Source: Bacteroidaceae bacterium
GTDB lineage: Bacteria > Bacteroidota > Bacteroidia > Bacteroidales > Bacteroidaceae
Assembly (NCBI GenBank): GCA_017935785.1
Contig: JAGBGU010000010.1
Coordinates: forward strand, 16,550-80,549
Length of the DNA stretch: 64,000 nt
Direction of reading: 5' to 3'
Shown here piece by piece: positions 1 to 8,245 of this stretch (positions are counted from its first letter, which is position 1; the number at the start of each line of letters is the position of its first letter). The position numbers were made by a program, and so were the translations under genes. The notes beneath the pieces were generated by a model, which saw only the letters and a list, made by a program, of their open reading frames with translations, searched no databases and had not been told where the DNA came from.

Positions 1-384
1 AGTCTGGCCCAGACCATACTCTATTGCATCAACCCCTCTGACAACGAGATGCTCGCCACCATGATAGGCAACTTCCAGGAAGGTCCCGTGCCCGGCAAGA
101 TTCAGTTTGGCAGCGGATGGTGGTTCAACGACCAGAAGGACGGCATGGAGCGCCAGCTCAACGCCCTCTCCCTGCTGGGCCTGCTCAGCCGCTTTGTGGG
201 CATGCTCACGGACAGCCGCTCATTCCTTTCCTATCCGCGACACGAGTATTTCCGCCGCACGCTGTGCAATCTCATCGGCAACGATGTGGAGAACGGCGAG
301 CTGCCCGTGCAGGAGATGGAGCGCATCCGCGGCATGGTGCAGGACATCTGCTATTACAACGCCAAGCGCTATTTCCGCTTCTGA
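1..384 (+). CDS. uxaC: Glucuronate isomerase, C-terminal part (gene starts before the window)
   Basis: The reading frame is open from base 1 and ends with TGA at 382-384, giving the last 127 residues. Uronate isomerase interconverts D-glucuronate/D-fructuronate and D-galacturonate/D-tagaturonate in the cytoplasm, the entry step of hexuronate catabolism. The fragment carries the conserved C-terminal block of the family: a [13 protein letters not shown] segment, then [18 protein letters not shown] and [14 protein letters not shown], and an ending with NAKRYF. The metallophosphoesterase starts 4 bases after the stop, so the two are probably cotranscribed. The N-terminal metal-binding half lies outside the window and cannot be judged. 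The family assignment is firm; substrate preference cannot be read from this part. Confidence 0.93.
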   Translation, partial: SLAQTILYCINPSDNEMLATMIGNFQEGPVPGKIQFGSGWWFNDQKDGMERQLNALSLLGLLSRFVGMLTDSRSFLSYPRHEYFRRTLCNLIGNDVENGELPVQEMERIRGMVQDICYYNAKRYFRF

Positions 385-387
385 CCC

Positions 388-1479
388 ATGTTCCAGCTCA
401 TCCTTTCCGCCGCCTTGATATCGCTGGCGGCAGCCAATGTCTATTTCTGCGTCCGTCTGCTGCAGTGGCTCCCTCCCGTGCATTGGGTGTGCCGCGTGGC
501 GGTGGCGCTGCTGCTTGTCTGCCTTTCGCTTAGCTTCATCGGCGCCATGCTGCTGCGCCATTCCGATGTGTCCGAATGGCTGGTGCGCGGCCTGCACGCC
601 GTGGGTACGGCATGGCTCGTCTTCATGCTCTATTGGACCATGGCCATGCTTGTGGCAGACGCAGTCCGGCTGCTGCTGCCCCAGTTCCGCCACGGTTTTC
701 CGCTGGCCGTCTGTGCCACCGTATGCCTGCTCGTCTACGGCTATCTCAACTATATCAACCCCCGCGTTTCCCGAGTGGACATACCGCTCCGGGGGCTGCA
801 CGCCACGCAGCCGCTTACCGTGGTGGGCATCAGCGACGTGCATCTGGGCGACGGCACCGGCCGCAACCGCCTGGCAGACTATGTAGACCTGATCAACGCG
901 CAGAAGCCCCATCTCATCCTTATCGCCGGCGACCTTGTCGACAACAACCTGTATCCGCTGAAGGCGCAGCACATGGCGGACGACCTGAACCGTCTATATG
1001 CCCCCATGGGTGTGTACATGGTGCCCGGCAACCACGAGTTCATTGCCGGAATATGGGAGGTGGAACGATACCTGCGCGATACGCCCGTCCGCCTGATGCG
1101 CGACTCGGTGGCCGTGCTGCCCGAGGGCATCACCCTTGTGGGACGTGACGACCGCCATAACCGCAGCCGTCTGCCGCTCGGCCAGCTGATGTCCCTTGTG
1201 CCGCAGGACCGGCCTGTCATAGTGCTGGACCACCAGCCCAGCGAGATTGCCCTGGCCGACTCACTGGGCGCCGACATGATCTTCTGCGGCCATACCCACC
1301 GCGGACAGGTGTGGCCCTTTACCTGGCTCACCGATGCCATCTTTGACCAGAGCCACGGCTACCGCCGCCTGAGCCGCGTGCAGGCCTATGTCTCGCAGGG
1401 CCTTTCCCTGTGGGGCCCGCCCTTCCGCATAGGTTCCCACAGCGAGCTTGTGGTCTTCCGCCTGCTGCCCCAGGAGTAG
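388..1479 (+). CDS. Membrane-anchored metallophosphoesterase
   Basis: A 363-residue protein with about four hydrophobic segments in the first 125 residues, then a calcineurin-like phosphoesterase domain. All the metal-binding motifs are visible: GISDVHLGDG near residue 145, AGDLVDN near 180, GNHEF near 214 and CGHTHRGQ near 300. This is the YkuE-like arrangement, in which a membrane anchor carries a phosphoesterase acting on phospholipid or nucleotide-type substrates at the membrane; the actual substrate is not evident. The ATG follows the uxaC stop by three bases, so it belongs to the same transcript, which ends at the strong hairpin at 1499-1549. Confidence 0.9.
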   Translation: MFQLILSAALISLAAANVYFCVRLLQWLPPVHWVCRVAVALLLVCLSLSFIGAMLLRHSDVSEWLVRGLHAVGTAWLVFMLYWTMAMLVADAVRLLLPQFRHGFPLAVCATVCLLVYGYLNYINPRVSRVDIPLRGLHATQPLTVVGISDVHLGDGTGRNRLADYVDLINAQKPHLILIAGDLVDNNLYPLKAQHMADDLNRLYAPMGVYMVPGNHEFIAGIWEVERYLRDTPVRLMRDSVAVLPEGITLVGRDDRHNRSRLPLGQLMSLVPQDRPVIVLDHQPSEIALADSLGADMIFCGHTHRGQVWPFTWLTDAIFDQSHGYRRLSRVQAYVSQGLSLWGPPFRIGSHSELVVFRLLPQE

Positions 1480-1498
1480 CGGTAGGGCGTAACGGACA

Positions 1499-1549
1499 AG
1501 ACGGAGAAGCGCAGAGGATAACCATCCGCTCTTCTCCGTCTTTTTTTTA
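1499..1549 (+). terminator. Rho-independent terminator of uxaC-phosphoesterase
   Basis: An inverted repeat AGACGGAGAAG / CTTCTCCGTCT encloses a loop of about 20 nt and is followed by an unbroken run of eight T on the plus strand, right after the phosphoesterase stop at 1479. Confidence 0.85.
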
Positions 1550-1553
1550 TTGG

Positions 1554-1661
1554 CTTTTCTAGTTATTCTAGTTTTTCCAGATATTCTAGCATTTCCAGAT
1601 ATTCTAGCATTTCCAGATATCCTAGCTTTTCCAGATATTCTAGCTTTTCCAGATATCCTAT
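1554..1661. repeat. Array of 9-nt units, consensus NNNTTCYAG (12 units)
   Basis: Twelve successive 9-mers, the last one degenerate, mostly alternating ATATTCTAG with CATTTCCAG or CTTTTCCAG, so an 18-nt period is also visible. The array lies 54 bp beyond the stop codon of the minus-strand DUF6261 gene; in that gene's sense it reads CTRGAANNN. An array with the same 9-nt period and core follows the HU-like gene at 13802-13855. Because the unit is a multiple of three the plus strand is open across it, but nothing suggests translation. Confidence 0.85.
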
Positions 1662-1678
1662 TTTACAGAATCAAAATA

Positions 1679-1709
1679 CTCCCCTCCCTTGTGGAGCAAC
1701 GAGGGGAGT
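1679..1709. terminator. Hairpin between repeat array and DUF6261 gene
   Basis: ACTCCCCTC pairs with GAGGGGAGT around a 13-nt loop. A run of T follows on the plus strand; on the minus strand the hairpin is 7 nt past the DUF6261 stop and is followed by a weaker ATTTTG stretch. It may stop transcripts from either side. Confidence 0.6.
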
Positions 1710-1715
1710 CTTTTT

Positions 1716-2603
1716 TTACCCGGCCAATCCACCGTCCTCATCCTCATAGGGGTTGTCATCGCCTCCGGTGTCGGGGTTGGTGGGTTCGTTGTCGGGGTTG
1801 GTGTCCGTGTCGGTTGATGATGAACCGCCGCCGGTGTCGGGATCAGTGGGCTGCGTGCCGGGGGCGTCTGTGCCGGATGATGATGAACCGCTGCCGGAGC
1901 TGCCGCCGGAGGCAGGTTTGGTAAGGCTGATGAGCGCGTTCATCTGCGCAATGAACGCCTCAATGGCCTCGGTGGGCTGCACAATGGCATAGGCATTCAC
2001 CGTCTGCACAATCTCGGCATACTTGGCGTCCACCTGCTTGCGCAGTTCCTCGGTGTCGATGTCCTTCTGTGGCAAGCGTTCCACCTCTTCCTGAAGCTTC
2101 TCGTCGTCGATGGCCGCAAAGGCTGCGTTCTTCTCTTCTAACGCTTCAAGTTCTTCAGTAAGCCCCAACAGCGTAATGTGAGGTGTGGCCTTATCTGATT
2201 TCAAGAGATTAATCAAACCAATCACCTCTCGTGTTTGTGTGCGTTTTTCATGGTTAGTGATACCACGATATGTTGCAACCATAGCATCCAATGCCAATGC
2301 TGCAGTGCGCTTTGCCTCAATAGTGTTTGTCTTATGCGCGGTTATAATATTCAAGATTACACCCATGGCTTTGTCGCGTGCCTTGTCCGCATCGTTCAGT
2401 TGTACCGTACTTACATATGCAGTCTGACGGCGTACTATACTTGATTCCAATTCCACCAGTTCGCCGTAGGTCGGCAGCAGGTTTTCGATGTGCAGTGCCT
2501 GTGCGCCGGCAGCCTTCATCTTACTATAAGCCTTGCAGTGAAAATCGTTGTGCAATCCCAGATTGATATGACTGAAAGCAATTGAATTAATTTGTGTAGC
2601 CAT
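1716..2603 (-). CDS. DUF6261 family protein with acidic GGLAG tail
   Basis: A 295-residue cytoplasmic-looking protein without signal peptide. The N-terminus (a LSH-like FSHINLGLHNDF segment) and the long helical body match the Bacteroidales DUF6261 family, whose function is unknown. Residues from about 235 to the end are low-complexity Ser/Gly/Asp/Pro/Thr (repeated DTGG, SSTDTDTN, PDTGGDD), closing with DEDGGLAG. The same closing residues occur on the HU-like protein at 13871 and on the second DUF6261 protein at 49416, which has the same length. The gene stands alone, preceded by about 510 nt holding nine 41-bp repeats and followed by the 9-nt array. The family name rests on recalled sequence features; the role is not inferred. 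Confidence 0.75.
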   Translation of the reverse strand: MATQINSIAFSHINLGLHNDFHCKAYSKMKAAGAQALHIENLLPTYGELVELESSIVRRQTAYVSTVQLNDADKARDKAMGVILNIITAHKTNTIEAKRTAALALDAMVATYRGITNHEKRTQTREVIGLINLLKSDKATPHITLLGLTEELEALEEKNAAFAAIDDEKLQEEVERLPQKDIDTEELRKQVDAKYAEIVQTVNAYAIVQPTEAIEAFIAQMNALISLTKPASGGSSGSGSSSSGTDAPGTQPTDPDTGGGSSSTDTDTNPDNEPTNPDTGGDDNPYEDEDGGLAG

Positions 2604-2647
2604 AATTTTTTCTTGTTTTAAAGTTTTTAATTATTCTGCTGAAATCC

Positions 2648-3010
2648 AAAATCGGCTTTTTGGCTGGTTTGACGTCCGTCGTTTCATCAAAATCGGCTTT
2701 TTGGCGGTTCCGACGCCCGTCGTTTCATCAAAATCGGCTTTTTGGCGGTTCCGACGCCCGTCGTTTCATCAAAATCGGCTTTTTGGCGGTTCCGACGCCC
2801 GTCGTTTGCATCAAAATCGGCTTTTTGGCGGTTCCGACGCCCGTCGTTTGCATCAAAATCGGCTTTTTGGCGGTTCCGACGCCCGTCGTTTCATCAAAAT
2901 CGGCTTTTTGGCGGTTCCGACGCCTGTCGTTTACATCAAAATCGGCTTTTTGGCGGTTCCGACGCCTGTCGTTTCATCAAAATCGGCATTTTGGCTTGTT
3001 CAGCATTCTT
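2648..3010. repeat. Tandem array of nine 41-42 bp units upstream of DUF6261 gene
   Basis: Unit starts at 2648, 2689, 2730, 2771, 2813, 2855, 2896, 2938 and 2979. Each has AAAATCGGCTTTTTGGCGG, then TTCCGACGCCCGTCGTTT(G/A)CATC; the first and last units are diverged. The core CGACGCCCGTCG is a palindromic hairpin (5-bp stem), and the variant CGACGCCTGTCG can still pair through a G-U. Units abut with no spacers. The array lies in the probable 5' leader of the DUF6261 gene, since the nearest promoter-like -7 element is at 3120-3127. A 41-nt period rotates the frame, so the plus-strand open frames here are not genes. Confidence 0.95.
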
Positions 3011-3119
3011 TCATAGATCACTCTATTGCCGCGCTGAATTCCCCTGCTCCTTTCGACAGACTTGGCGGCTGGGTTAGTAAATAGTTTTAATTCACTCATG
3101 CTGTCGGATGACAACAGCG

Positions 3120-3127
3120 CAAATTTA
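3120..3127 (-). promoter_or_regulatory. Putative -7 element for DUF6261 gene
   Basis: On the minus strand this reads TAAATTTG, matching the Bacteroidetes TAnnTTTG box. No clear TTTG -33 box is at the expected distance. If used, the leader would be about 510 nt and contain the whole 41-bp array. Confidence 0.4.
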
Positions 3128-3148
3128 CGAATTTATTTTGAGAAAAGG

Positions 3149-3297
3149 AATATTGGTGTCCGATAAAATGTGTGCTTATACCCATGGTTTCCTTATTTTT
3201 GTTGCAGAGACAGAATAATCAAAAAGGGCTGATTCCAGCAAATGGAAACAGCCCTAATTTTATTCTGTCAAAAACAGTTTTATCGGAAACCAATATT
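3149..3297. repeat. Nested inverted repeat, MITE-like (149 bp)
   Basis: Outer arms 3149-3168 and 3278-3297 pair over 19 of 20 bases (AATATTGGTGTCCGATAAAA against TTTTATCGGAAACCAATATT). A middle pair GACAGAATA (3209) / TATTCTGTC (3261) and the terminator hairpin at 3225-3255 are nested inside. No target duplication is obvious at the edges, so an origin by transposition is only a possibility. Confidence 0.65.
3225..3255 (-). terminator. Terminator of the glycan-degradation operon
   Basis: AGGGCTG-A-TTCC pairs with GGAA-A-CAGCCCT around a 7-nt loop. On the minus strand the hairpin is followed by five T, about 70 nt past the stop of the last operon gene. Confidence 0.7.
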
Positions 3298-3326
3298 ACA
3301 GAATAAACCTATAACTCCCAGACTGA

Positions 3327-5654
3327 TTATTCAACGATAATCTCGTCTATGAATACGAAGGCTCTTCCGCCTTTACCGCTGTGCCAGTCGGGTAAAACGT
3401 GTTCTGGTTGTATAAATACCTTTATATAGCGTGTTTTGACGGGGTCGAACTTTAGGGTATGTTCGTAAATCTTGTTGGGGTTGTCGAGTGTCATTACAGG
3501 ATATTCTTCCTTTGCAACTTCAGTGTATTGCTTGCCGTCCTGTGATGTGTAAACTGCAAAGATACGGGCATCGAAAACCCAGTCGCCTTTTTCAACCAGC
3601 GTAGAAATGGAGACACTGCTGATTTCTGTCGGTTCCTTCATGTCGATAACTGTTTCTATATCGTTTGACTGGAATCCCATCCAGTGTCCGGTCTTGTAGT
3701 TGAATTCTCCTTTAAGTCCGTCCAAGAGTAGGCCGGGACCGTTGAAGGTATATCCGCCACTTGCTGGTTTAAGAAGCGTTATCGGTTTGAAACTGGCCTT
3801 GTGCAGTCTGACTTCCTCTGTAAATATACGTGTCTTTCCAGTCGGACGTATGCCAATAGCGTTGATGGTGCATGCCTCTTTAATTTTGATTGTATCTTTG
3901 TACAGAGGCGATGTTTCGTTTGGCTCGGTTCCGTCAAGTGTATAGTGGATGGGGCAGTTGTCTATAGTCTTGAATGCCACTTTGAGCACTCCTTCCTGTG
4001 CATCAGGTATTAGGCTGGCTTTAATGTCAAACGCGTGTGTGGCATAGTTGTATTGTTTTACATCATAAAGTTGCACCAATTGGGGCAGACGGCTGAGGAA
4101 GCATTCATAATTCTTTTTATCCGCATTGCTCCACTGAATTTCAGAAAGGGCAGCCAATCGTGGTAACAGCATGTATTCTGCATGACTGAAGTACGGAATG
4201 TATTCAGCCCATAGGTTTGCCTGCACACCAACAATGTATTTCTGCTCCTCAACGCTCAGTGATTTAGGCATTGGCTCATAGCTGTAGACACGCTCCAATG
4301 GTAAATATCCGCCGATGGCAAGTGGTTCATTTTCTGTATCCTTGGACTGGTAGTAATCAAAATAAAGGTAGGTGTTTGGCGTCATTATGACATTGTGTTT
4401 CTGACGTGCCGCTTCAATACCGCCGCCTTCGCCCCGCCATGACATCACTGTGGCGTTGGGCGCCAGTCCGCCCTCAAGCGTCTCGTCCCAACCAATCATC
4501 TGTCGTCCCTTGCTGTTGAGGAACTTCTCGGCATGTTTGATTACGAAACTCTGAAGATATTCTTCTGCTGTATGCTTGTCGTCGCCCTTAATTCCGAGAG
4601 CCTTTATGCGGGCTTGGCACTTGGGGCATTCTTTCCAACGTGTTTTTGGACATTCGTCACCGCCAACATGTATGTACTCAGAGGGAAAGATTTCCACAAT
4701 CTCGCCAAGCACGTCTTCAATAAATTTCAGAGTAGCGTCGTTACCCGCACAAAGTACCTCCTCTGAAACTCCCCATTGACGCCATACCTCGTACGGACCG
4801 CCGGTGCAGCCAAGTTCTGGATATGCATGGAGTGCACCCATCATGTGGCCCGGCATGTCAATTTCAGGTATTACGGTAATGTAACGGTCGGCGGCATATG
4901 CTACAATTTCGCGCGCTTCCTCCTGAGTATAGAAACCGCCGTAAGGCTTACCGTCATATTCTCCTGAGTTGCGTCCGATGACTGTTTCAGTACGTTTTGA
5001 CCCCTTCTCAGTAAGCAGCGGACGGCACTTTATTTCAATACGCCAGCCTTGGTCTTCGCTCAGATGCCAGTGGAATCTGTTAATGTTATGCATGGCAAGC
5101 AGGTCAATGTAACGCTTAACGGAATCCAGTGTGAAATAGTGGCGGGCAACATCCAACATAGCTCCACGATAGCTGAAACGTGGTGCGTCATCAATTTCAA
5201 CTGCAGGAAGCGCAACCTTACCGTTATCAGTAACGGGCAATGACTTGCGAAGGGTTTGTATGCCATAGAATACGCCTGCTTCTGAACCGCCGCAAATCAC
5301 CACTTTGTCTGCAGAAACCTTAAGCGTGTAGCTTTCAGGGGCTTTCTTGTTCTCTTTTACTTGCAAAATTATACCTTTCCCTTCAGTACCTGTAGTTACA
5401 TCAAGCTCTATACCAGTCTTTTCCTTTACATATTCGGCAAGGAAATTGGCATTGTTCTGCATTTTGGCGTTTCCTTCGGGATAAAGCACTTTTGTCCCTT
5501 CGTTAAGTAAGAACTCGCCTTGTTCAGCCAGTTTGATTTCCTGAGGAATGGGAATAATCTGATAATTCGCTTTTTCCGAATCAGAGCAGGAAAGGAACAT
5601 AAATCCTGCCACTGAAAAGCCAATCAGGCTTGTTAGCTGTTTTGTGAGTTTCAT
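3327..5654 (-). CDS. Beta-N-acetylhexosaminidase lipoprotein (GH20)
   Basis: A 775-residue lipoprotein: signal peptide ending in the lipobox FLSC (Cys 23), so exported and lipid-anchored. Residues about 35-150 form the GH20 N-terminal domain. The catalytic barrel follows, with the signature HVGGDE at about 329-334, where Asp333-Glu334 are the acid/base pair that uses the substrate N-acetyl group as nucleophile. A WDE motif follows near residue 395. The last 230 residues hold a chitobiase C-terminal-like Ig domain and a discoidin-like carbohydrate-binding domain. It removes terminal beta-linked GlcNAc or GalNAc. It is the last gene of a tight minus-strand operon, 4 nt after the beta-mannosidase gene, and differs clearly from the second GH20 enzyme of the operon. 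Confidence 0.93.
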   Translation of the reverse strand: MKLTKQLTSLIGFSVAGFMFLSCSDSEKANYQIIPIPQEIKLAEQGEFLLNEGTKVLYPEGNAKMQNNANFLAEYVKEKTGIELDVTTGTEGKGIILQVKENKKAPESYTLKVSADKVVICGGSEAGVFYGIQTLRKSLPVTDNGKVALPAVEIDDAPRFSYRGAMLDVARHYFTLDSVKRYIDLLAMHNINRFHWHLSEDQGWRIEIKCRPLLTEKGSKRTETVIGRNSGEYDGKPYGGFYTQEEAREIVAYAADRYITVIPEIDMPGHMMGALHAYPELGCTGGPYEVWRQWGVSEEVLCAGNDATLKFIEDVLGEIVEIFPSEYIHVGGDECPKTRWKECPKCQARIKALGIKGDDKHTAEEYLQSFVIKHAEKFLNSKGRQMIGWDETLEGGLAPNATVMSWRGEGGGIEAARQKHNVIMTPNTYLYFDYYQSKDTENEPLAIGGYLPLERVYSYEPMPKSLSVEEQKYIVGVQANLWAEYIPYFSHAEYMLLPRLAALSEIQWSNADKKNYECFLSRLPQLVQLYDVKQYNYATHAFDIKASLIPDAQEGVLKVAFKTIDNCPIHYTLDGTEPNETSPLYKDTIKIKEACTINAIGIRPTGKTRIFTEEVRLHKASFKPITLLKPASGGYTFNGPGLLLDGLKGEFNYKTGHWMGFQSNDIETVIDMKEPTEISSVSISTLVEKGDWVFDARIFAVYTSQDGKQYTEVAKEEYPVMTLDNPNKIYEHTLKFDPVKTRYIKVFIQPEHVLPDWHSGKGGRAFVFIDEIIVE

Positions 5655-5658
5655 TTGT

Positions 5659-8232
5659 TTATTTGTTTATGTGAATAATATTTTTTAAATGTCGTATTTT
5701 TAGCGTCAGTTGGCCGTCTTGCTTAATCTGAGGCGATGTGATTGTTACCTTTTTGCTCTCACCAGGAAGTAAGTCAAAGAAGTTATCGCTGAAACGAGCA
5801 CCCTGGAAAGGTATCTCAATAAAGACATCACGCGCCAGTTGTCCAGCCTTTAGACTGATTTCGCATCTGCCGTCTTCTTGTCTGATTTTATATCGTATAT
5901 CAGTGGCGGGCAATGCTTGTTCTTTGGGATAACAGAAGTAATATATTTCTTTAGAGAGGAGTTCGCCACTTGCACTCTTAAGCGTCATTTGAAGGAAAGT
6001 GTTTGCCGGTGATACGGCCATTTCCTTGTAATTCAGTATGTGGAATCTTACAGAAGAGTTGGACGGCACATCGTTCTTAACAGACATTTTCTTCAGGGTC
6101 TTTCCGTTAAAGTCTTTCAGCCTCAACTCGAGTGACGCATTCTTGTATGATTCCAGTTTGTCAGAAATTGCATAGACCGTTATGCTGTCACCTTCCCTAA
6201 CGGCATTAAGGAGCAGTGGCGCATAAGCCCTTTGCGTCTGATAATGCAGGGCTTTCCAGTTGCCGAAATAGTCGATGCCCGACCATGATACCACGGGCCA
6301 ACTGTCATTTAATTGCCAATAAAGTGTGCCCATGCAGAATGGGCGGTTGCGTCGGTGCGCCTCAATGCCGTGCCTTATTCCAAAACCCTGCAGAACAAGT
6401 CCTTTGTAAACTAACTCTTCAAAGTCTTTGGGCTCGTCATAATACAGTGCCATCGTTTTTTTAATCAGTGCATTTCCGATAGTGGCCTTTTGATGGGCGT
6501 TCATCACCTCCGATTCCAAGGCATAGTCCTCAGGCGAGGCAAACGATGCGATGGTCTTCATTTCGGGGAATGATTGAAAACCATATTCACTCATGAAACG
6601 CGGTATTTCATTGTCAAGACTTTCAAAGGGTTTTTGTCCATACCATATACCCCAGTTGTGACTGTCGGCAATTTTCCAGCTTTCCGGCCTTCCCCAGTTT
6701 GCCTCATAAGGAGAACTATGCATGTAAAACCTGCCTTTGTCATACATCTCTACCATTGCGGGCAGCAGATTGTGGAAGATTTTATTGTACCCCTGTTGCA
6801 TGCGTTGCCATACGGCCGGTTCATACTTTTTGCTCCATCCCCAATAGCGCATTCCCTCATATATCTCATTGTTGCCGCACCACATGGCCAGACTGGCATG
6901 ATTGCGCAGCCGTCTGATGTTATATTCAGCCTCATCCTTAACGCGGTTCAGAAAGACAGAATCGCTGGGATATGTGGTACAAGCAAAGATAAAGTCCTGC
7001 CACACTAAAATGCCCATTTTGTCAGCAGCTTCGTAGAACTTTTCATCTTCGTAAATACCACCGCCCCAAACGCGTATCATGTTGTGGTTAGCGTCTTTTA
7101 CATCCTGCATGAGACGCGTATATCGTTCCGGGGTGACATTGGGCAACAGGGCGTCGTCCGGTATAAAGTTGGAACCCTTTGCGAACATTGGCTGCCCGTT
7201 TACCACAAAATAAAATGATTTGCCATCATTATCATCCTCCATGACAACCTTTATGTCTCGTAAACCTATAAGTTTAGATTGCGAGGCAACCGTTACACCG
7301 TCTGCTTTGACAGTCGCATCCAGCTTGTATAGAGAGGCTTCTCCCCATCCGTTGGGCATCCACAACTTGGGGGCATCAATTTCCAGCGGAATGGAGATGA
7401 GGTTTGTGCCGTGTTTCAATGTAACACCGTGGCTTTCCGTTTTTGACACCTTATCCTTGTAGGAATATGTTACGCTGATTTCCGTCCGCAGTTCAGCAGG
7501 CTCCGGATGAAATATCTCAAAATGATGATTGATTTTTGCTTTTGAACTATTTATCTCAAGTTGCTCCACATACAAGTCGTCTATATAGGCTGCATCATAG
7601 AATATCAGCGATACCGGGCGCCATATACCACTGGTCGCCAAACGGATACCCCAGTCCCATCCGTAGCTGTAAGGCGCCTTCCTGCTATATATGCTCACGC
7701 GTTGTTCGCTATGGTCGTTGTCCGCAGGGTACGAAAAACCGTCTGTTTCCAACTGTGGGAGCGTTTGTTTGATAGGGGAGTGGAAATACACCTGAAGATG
7801 GTTCTCGCCTTCGTGTAAGAGCTCTTTCACTTGGATGTCGTATCCAACAAACATGTTGTCGGTTCTTTTTATCAAGGCTCCGTTCAGATATATGTCAGCG
7901 TATGTGTCAAGACCTTCAAAACGCAGCATTGCCGCACTGTATTCAAGCTGTTCTTTCGTAATCACGAACGATGTCTTGTATTTCCAGTCTTCCTTTTCAA
8001 CCCATTGCACCTTCTCTTCATTCATGCCGAAGAAGGGATTGATGAGCTTGCCGTTGTCCATAAGATCTTGGTGTACCGTTCCGCACACCTTTGCCGGCAT
8101 CCATTCGTTCTTGTCTGCTTGCGCAAACTGCCAGTTCTTGTTTAGCTTAATCTGCTGTGGAGTCTTATGAGGTGCGGCGTTCAGCCATGCAGGCATAATG
8201 GTCAGCAGAAAGAGTAGTTTCAATGTTTTCAT
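5659..8232 (-). CDS. Beta-mannosidase (GH2)
   Basis: The start at 8232 gives MKTLKLLFLLTIMPAWLNA, a normal Sec signal peptide; longer versions add residues with no signal features and overlap the upstream gene. The 857-residue product has a GH2 sugar-binding domain, an Ig-like domain, the (beta/alpha)8 barrel and beta-sandwich C-terminal domains. WCGNNE places the acid/base at Glu456 and SEYGFQSFPE the nucleophile at Glu549. The motif order and the DWKYKTSF and YSYGWDWG segments are typical of beta-mannosidases rather than beta-galactosidases. Likely job in the periplasm: splitting Man-beta-1,4-GlcNAc from the N-glycan core, which fits the two flanking hexosaminidases. Confidence 0.9.
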   Translation of the reverse strand: MKTLKLLFLLTIMPAWLNAAPHKTPQQIKLNKNWQFAQADKNEWMPAKVCGTVHQDLMDNGKLINPFFGMNEEKVQWVEKEDWKYKTSFVITKEQLEYSAAMLRFEGLDTYADIYLNGALIKRTDNMFVGYDIQVKELLHEGENHLQVYFHSPIKQTLPQLETDGFSYPADNDHSEQRVSIYSRKAPYSYGWDWGIRLATSGIWRPVSLIFYDAAYIDDLYVEQLEINSSKAKINHHFEIFHPEPAELRTEISVTYSYKDKVSKTESHGVTLKHGTNLISIPLEIDAPKLWMPNGWGEASLYKLDATVKADGVTVASQSKLIGLRDIKVVMEDDNDGKSFYFVVNGQPMFAKGSNFIPDDALLPNVTPERYTRLMQDVKDANHNMIRVWGGGIYEDEKFYEAADKMGILVWQDFIFACTTYPSDSVFLNRVKDEAEYNIRRLRNHASLAMWCGNNEIYEGMRYWGWSKKYEPAVWQRMQQGYNKIFHNLLPAMVEMYDKGRFYMHSSPYEANWGRPESWKIADSHNWGIWYGQKPFESLDNEIPRFMSEYGFQSFPEMKTIASFASPEDYALESEVMNAHQKATIGNALIKKTMALYYDEPKDFEELVYKGLVLQGFGIRHGIEAHRRNRPFCMGTLYWQLNDSWPVVSWSGIDYFGNWKALHYQTQRAYAPLLLNAVREGDSITVYAISDKLESYKNASLELRLKDFNGKTLKKMSVKNDVPSNSSVRFHILNYKEMAVSPANTFLQMTLKSASGELLSKEIYYFCYPKEQALPATDIRYKIRQEDGRCEISLKAGQLARDVFIEIPFQGARFSDNFFDLLPGESKKVTITSPQIKQDGQLTLKIRHLKNIIHINK

Positions 8233-8245
8233 ATTATATAACATT

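Noticed and set aside
2648..3010. CRISPR array
   Set aside because: Units abut with no unique spacers and no cas genes are present; this is a simple tandem repeat.
2660..3084. Three overlapping plus-strand open frames with repeated FWRFRRPSF or FGGSDARR segments
   Set aside because: They are the three frames of the 41-bp tandem array; a unit not divisible by three with stop-free sequence produces them automatically, and the antisense leader of DUF6261 is the better explanation.
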